Source: Flectobacillus longus (GTDB taxonomy: Bacteria > Bacteroidota > Bacteroidia > Cytophagales > Spirosomataceae). Taken from it: DNA of 64,000 nt. Below, piece after piece: positions 61,254 to 64,000 of the stretch; the stretch's first letter is position 1; each line of letters starts with the position of its first letter. The notes under the pieces were generated by a model. It did not search any database. It had not been told where the DNA came from and saw only the letters and a list, made by a program, of their open reading frames with translations. The stretch lies in the NCBI RefSeq assembly GCF_030056705.1, contig NZ_JASHIC010000017.1, forward strand, positions 123,688 to 187,687. The letters are read 5' to 3'. A program made the position numbers and the translations under genes.

Positions 61254-63707
61254 TTAATTACTAAAATCAATATCAGGTTTGTTTACATTCTGAGATTTCT
61301 TCTTGAAATATGAATTAGCTTGTCCGATAGGTAATTGAAGGGTGAGTTTGTAAAATCTTACCTCTCTACGATTCATGGTACTTTGCAAAATATTGCCTTG
61401 GTCATATACCGTAATATATTGGCGAGAATTAAAAATATCATTGACAGCAAAAGCAATGCTTGCTCGATTGTTCATAAACATTTTCTTGATGGCAAAATCT
61501 GCTGCTTCTATTGGCTTGCGGTATCCTTGTAAAGTGGGCGATTTGGCGTCTCTATTCAAGTTAATTTGAGCGACAATATCTTTTGGAAACTTGTACGAAA
61601 TATTCAATTTGGCACGATACGTAAACATTTCGTTTTGCTGCGTCACAGATTGTATCAAAAAATGATAAGCATTGATGTTGCCTAATACAGACAAATTTCC
61701 AAGATTTAGTTTTAAGGTATTATCAATTCCGTACTGAATATCGGCTTTTGTATTGATAAATGTTGTTACCAAAATGGTAGAATCTGTGCTTGAAGCCTGT
61801 GTAAAAGGCTTAATGGTATGGTCTTCATAAATGTAATAGCCTGTTGCCAACCACGACAAATGTCCCCAAGAGGTATTATATGAAAGTTCTACAGAATTGA
61901 CAAATTCAGGTTGTACCTTTGGGTTTCCAACAGTAATATTTTGCTTATCGTTGGCTTGAATACCTACAAAAAGATGGCGAAAATTGGGTCTACCAACTTT
62001 TCTTCCTAGACTTAAACCTAATTCTGAATCATTTCCAAGTTTTTTAGAAATAGAAAAAGAAGGGAAAAATGCTTTTATCCAGTCTCCATTTTGTGCGCTT
62101 GGGTAATCATACCCAAACGTTGCGCCATCAAATCTTGAATTACCATGCAAAAAAGATTCTTCAAATCGTAAGCCACCCTGAATACTATAATTACGTTTTA
62201 GCTTGGTGCTATACATAAAATAGGCAGCATTGACAGATTCTTTGATTACGCCATCTTGCGAATATCCTTCCAATAAGGTGTATATATCGTTGTTTTTCTT
62301 GTTGAACAAATACTGAATGTCGCGCGTGTAATTAAATGAGCGAATACCCATTTCTATTTTGGTAGAATCATTAATCGGTTTGGTGTAATCTAACTGAAAA
62401 AGATATTGCGAACCAGCCTGACTTCCTGTGATTTTATCAATTTCTGGATACCCATCCATGCTAGTATTATCAGCATTTAGGCTTGTTGTAAGCCAATTGG
62501 CAGCATTAGAAATAGTATTTTTTGTAAAAGAGGTCATCAAACTTAATTCTTTTCCTTTCTGAGCAAAGGTTTTTTTCCAGTCAAATTCAATACCAAAATT
62601 GGTATAATTATTAGCAGGAACTGTTGTTCGAGTACCCGAACTCAAAACCTTGTTTTGAGCATCTTTATAGGCATAAGACTGATTGGTGAAAGTATTATAG
62701 GAGCCACCTACAAGATTACCTGCAAGCGTAAAGGTGTTATATTTATTGGGTGAAAATTCAGTAGAGATACGTCCATTCTGGAAAGTATTGTCTTGGTTAA
62801 TATCAGTGTTTTGCTGAAAATAACTCATAGTACCACCATTGCTTGTGGTTCTGTTCACATATCCAGTAAGTGGATTTTTGGTAGCGTTGAGGTTGTAAAG
62901 CAGATTAAAAGTCCACTTATTTTGATGATAATCTAAGTTCAAAGAGGCATCATATCTACCGTTGTTACCAATACCAACACTGGCCATACCATTATATCCT
63001 GCTTCTCGATTTTTTTTCAAAACCAAATTGATAATACCGCCAGAAGTTGACGCATCATATCGTGCCGAAGGGTTTGAAACTACCTCAACGGATTCAATTT
63101 GATTGGCTGGAATTTGTGCTAAGGTCAGTTGGGTAGGTTTGCCATTGATATAAATAGTGGTAGCGAGATTGCGAATACTGGCACTTCCTGTTTCGTCAAT
63201 ACTTACCGAAGGAACGCTTTTTAGGAGTGCTTCTGCCGTTCCGCCGATGCTAGTTAGGTTTTTCCCCACACTAAACACACGTTTATCCATGTTGAATGAA
63301 GCAGCATCTTTTTCGCCTTTTACCTTTACCTCTTGCAATACATTGGCATCTGGTGACAGCAAAATAGTTTCAATATTTTGACGACTCTGTTCTACTTTGA
63401 TTGCCTTTTCAAAAGTCTTATAAGAGATAAATGATACTCTTAAAACAAACTCTCCCAATGGGATATTCGAAAGTTTGAAATTGCCATTTTCATCAGCAGT
63501 AGCACCTGCTGTAAGTTGCGTTTTTTCGCCTTCTTTTTTCAAAAGAGTAACCGAAGCAAAGCTCAAACCTTTATTGTTTGAAATATCTAATACCTGTCCC
63601 GTCAATTCGGAAGTATTTTTTGTAGATACTTTTTGTCCCAAAACAGCGGATAGCGAGGTAAGTAATAAAAGTACGATGAATATGGGGCTTTTGATGAAAT
63701 AATTCAT
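61254..63707 (-). CDS. TonB-dependent receptor, outer-membrane beta-barrel family (PF14905-like)
   Basis: 817 residues from the ATG at 63707, which starts a proper signal peptide (FIVLLLLTSLSAVLG/QKV); longer frames begin at TTG or give non-signal residues. CarboxypepD-regulatory domain (~35-115), plug (LLKSVPSVSIDETGSASIRNLATTIYINGKPTQ; VVSNPSARYDASTSGGIINLVLKK) and barrel. Its plug matches that of the receptor at 31.9 kb in style, so the two are distant paralogues. The ligand is unknown. The gene is preceded by AT-rich sequence and a family A repeat at the window edge. Confidence 0.92.
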   Translation of the reverse strand: MNYFIKSPIFIVLLLLTSLSAVLGQKVSTKNTSELTGQVLDISNNKGLSFASVTLLKKEGEKTQLTAGATADENGNFKLSNIPLGEFVLRVSFISYKTFEKAIKVEQSRQNIETILLSPDANVLQEVKVKGEKDAASFNMDKRVFSVGKNLTSIGGTAEALLKSVPSVSIDETGSASIRNLATTIYINGKPTQLTLAQIPANQIESVEVVSNPSARYDASTSGGIINLVLKKNREAGYNGMASVGIGNNGRYDASLNLDYHQNKWTFNLLYNLNATKNPLTGYVNRTTSNGGTMSYFQQNTDINQDNTFQNGRISTEFSPNKYNTFTLAGNLVGGSYNTFTNQSYAYKDAQNKVLSSGTRTTVPANNYTNFGIEFDWKKTFAQKGKELSLMTSFTKNTISNAANWLTTSLNADNTSMDGYPEIDKITGSQAGSQYLFQLDYTKPINDSTKIEMGIRSFNYTRDIQYLFNKKNNDIYTLLEGYSQDGVIKESVNAAYFMYSTKLKRNYSIQGGLRFEESFLHGNSRFDGATFGYDYPSAQNGDWIKAFFPSFSISKKLGNDSELGLSLGRKVGRPNFRHLFVGIQANDKQNITVGNPKVQPEFVNSVELSYNTSWGHLSWLATGYYIYEDHTIKPFTQASSTDSTILVTTFINTKADIQYGIDNTLKLNLGNLSVLGNINAYHFLIQSVTQQNEMFTYRAKLNISYKFPKDIVAQINLNRDAKSPTLQGYRKPIEAADFAIKKMFMNNRASIAFAVNDIFNSRQYITVYDQGNILQSTMNRREVRFYKLTLQLPIGQANSYFKKKSQNVNKPDIDFSN

Positions 63708-63873
63708 TCTTATAAAGTTTGTTAAATACATGATTATCAATTTTATAGATACATTTATCTGTTTGTTTAAAATTGAATACCACAATATTACAGCCCAATT
63801 TTGGAGAAAATCTGTAGAAATAGATAAAACGTAAAAATTATGAAAGATTTAGATGTAAGTATTAATGCAAAAT

Positions 63874-64000
63874 AAAATTGCATTAACATGCTTTAGTCTG
63901 TAAGCCGTAGGCATTAGGCAAAAAAGTTTCTATTACTTCATGAGAAATACTATTTAACTTTTAGCCTAATGCATAAAACCTAGTACTTAAAGCGGGTAAA
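63874..64000 (-). repeat. Family A repeat, full copy at window edge
   Basis: Reverse complement of the copy at 4251 with roughly 85% identity over its length: starts AAAATTGCATTAAC and ends TTAAAGCGGGTAAA at the window end, so a few bases may be cut. The loop (CATGAGAAATACTATTTAACTTT) is conserved too. Confidence 0.88.

Noticed and set aside
1..64000. tRNA or rRNA genes
   Set aside because: I saw no cloverleaf or conserved rRNA segment on either strand; this was a visual search and a covariance scan would be more reliable.

Overview
The window is AT-rich bacterial DNA that reads as Bacteroidota, most likely a Cytophagales relative (inference). The signs are several TonB-dependent receptors with N-terminal carboxypeptidase-regulatory plugs, PF14905-type outer-membrane barrels, DUF5777 and YceI exported proteins, and promoters resembling the Bacteroidota TTTG / TAnnTTTG pattern. 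No rRNA, tRNA or core housekeeping gene is visible. A Rep_3 initiator with upstream iterons, followed by ParA and ParB-like genes, lies at 35.3-40.2 kb. The window therefore probably comes from a plasmid, megaplasmid or chromid, although an integrated plasmid cannot be excluded.

Layout. 0-2.6 kb: the 3' end of an RND efflux pump gene and its TolC partner. 3.3-9.1 kb: a lipoprotein, a LysR regulator, an exported protein, and a probable exported redox cluster (Rieske lipoprotein, DUF5777 barrel, YceI, haem-binding lipoprotein). 9.6-10.7 kb: a Fic protein carrying its own inhibitory motif and a winged helix. 10.9-17.8 kb: a siderophore-type TonB receptor followed by two ABC-2/DUF3526 permeases, an ATPase and a VanX-like dipeptidase. 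18.0-24.0 kb: a complete TolC/MFP/AcrB-type tripartite RND pump. 24.2-31.2 kb: a LacI regulator with an unusual N-terminal zinc ribbon, divergent from a glucuronoxylan/glucuronate operon (mannonate dehydratase, GH67, SDR, GH43). 31.2-35.3 kb: a palindromic tandem repeat array, a TonB receptor and a secreted endonuclease/exonuclease/phosphatase-fold protein. 35.3-40.2 kb: replication origin, rep, parA, parB-like. 40.4-42.8 kb: a carboxylesterase divergent from a catalytically degenerate NUDIX-type regulator. 43.5-46.9 kb: a small exported protein, an OmpR-type two-component pair and a serine recombinase. 47.2-56.1 kb: a MacA/TolC/MacB-like efflux operon with a sigma-54-like promoter at its head and an NtrC-type regulator/kinase pair at its tail. 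56.3-64 kb: a TonB receptor, a TauE/SafE exporter, a cysteine-less peroxiredoxin-like protein and a second PF14905 receptor.

Functional picture. Most genes serve the envelope: efflux (three systems), uptake across the outer membrane (four TonB receptors), and plant hemicellulose breakdown. Local regulators often sit next to their likely targets with visible operator-like palindromes. The intergenic space is unusually rich in structured repeats: a ~125-bp hairpin element dispersed across the window, inverted repeats bracketing terminators, an 8-bp tandem repeat overlapping the lacI stop codon, and a palindrome family confined to 31.2-35.9 kb beside the origin.

Many of the longest open frames begin at TTG or GTG. 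Where a downstream ATG fits the signal peptide, the family N-terminus or a promoter better, that start is used and the reason is given.
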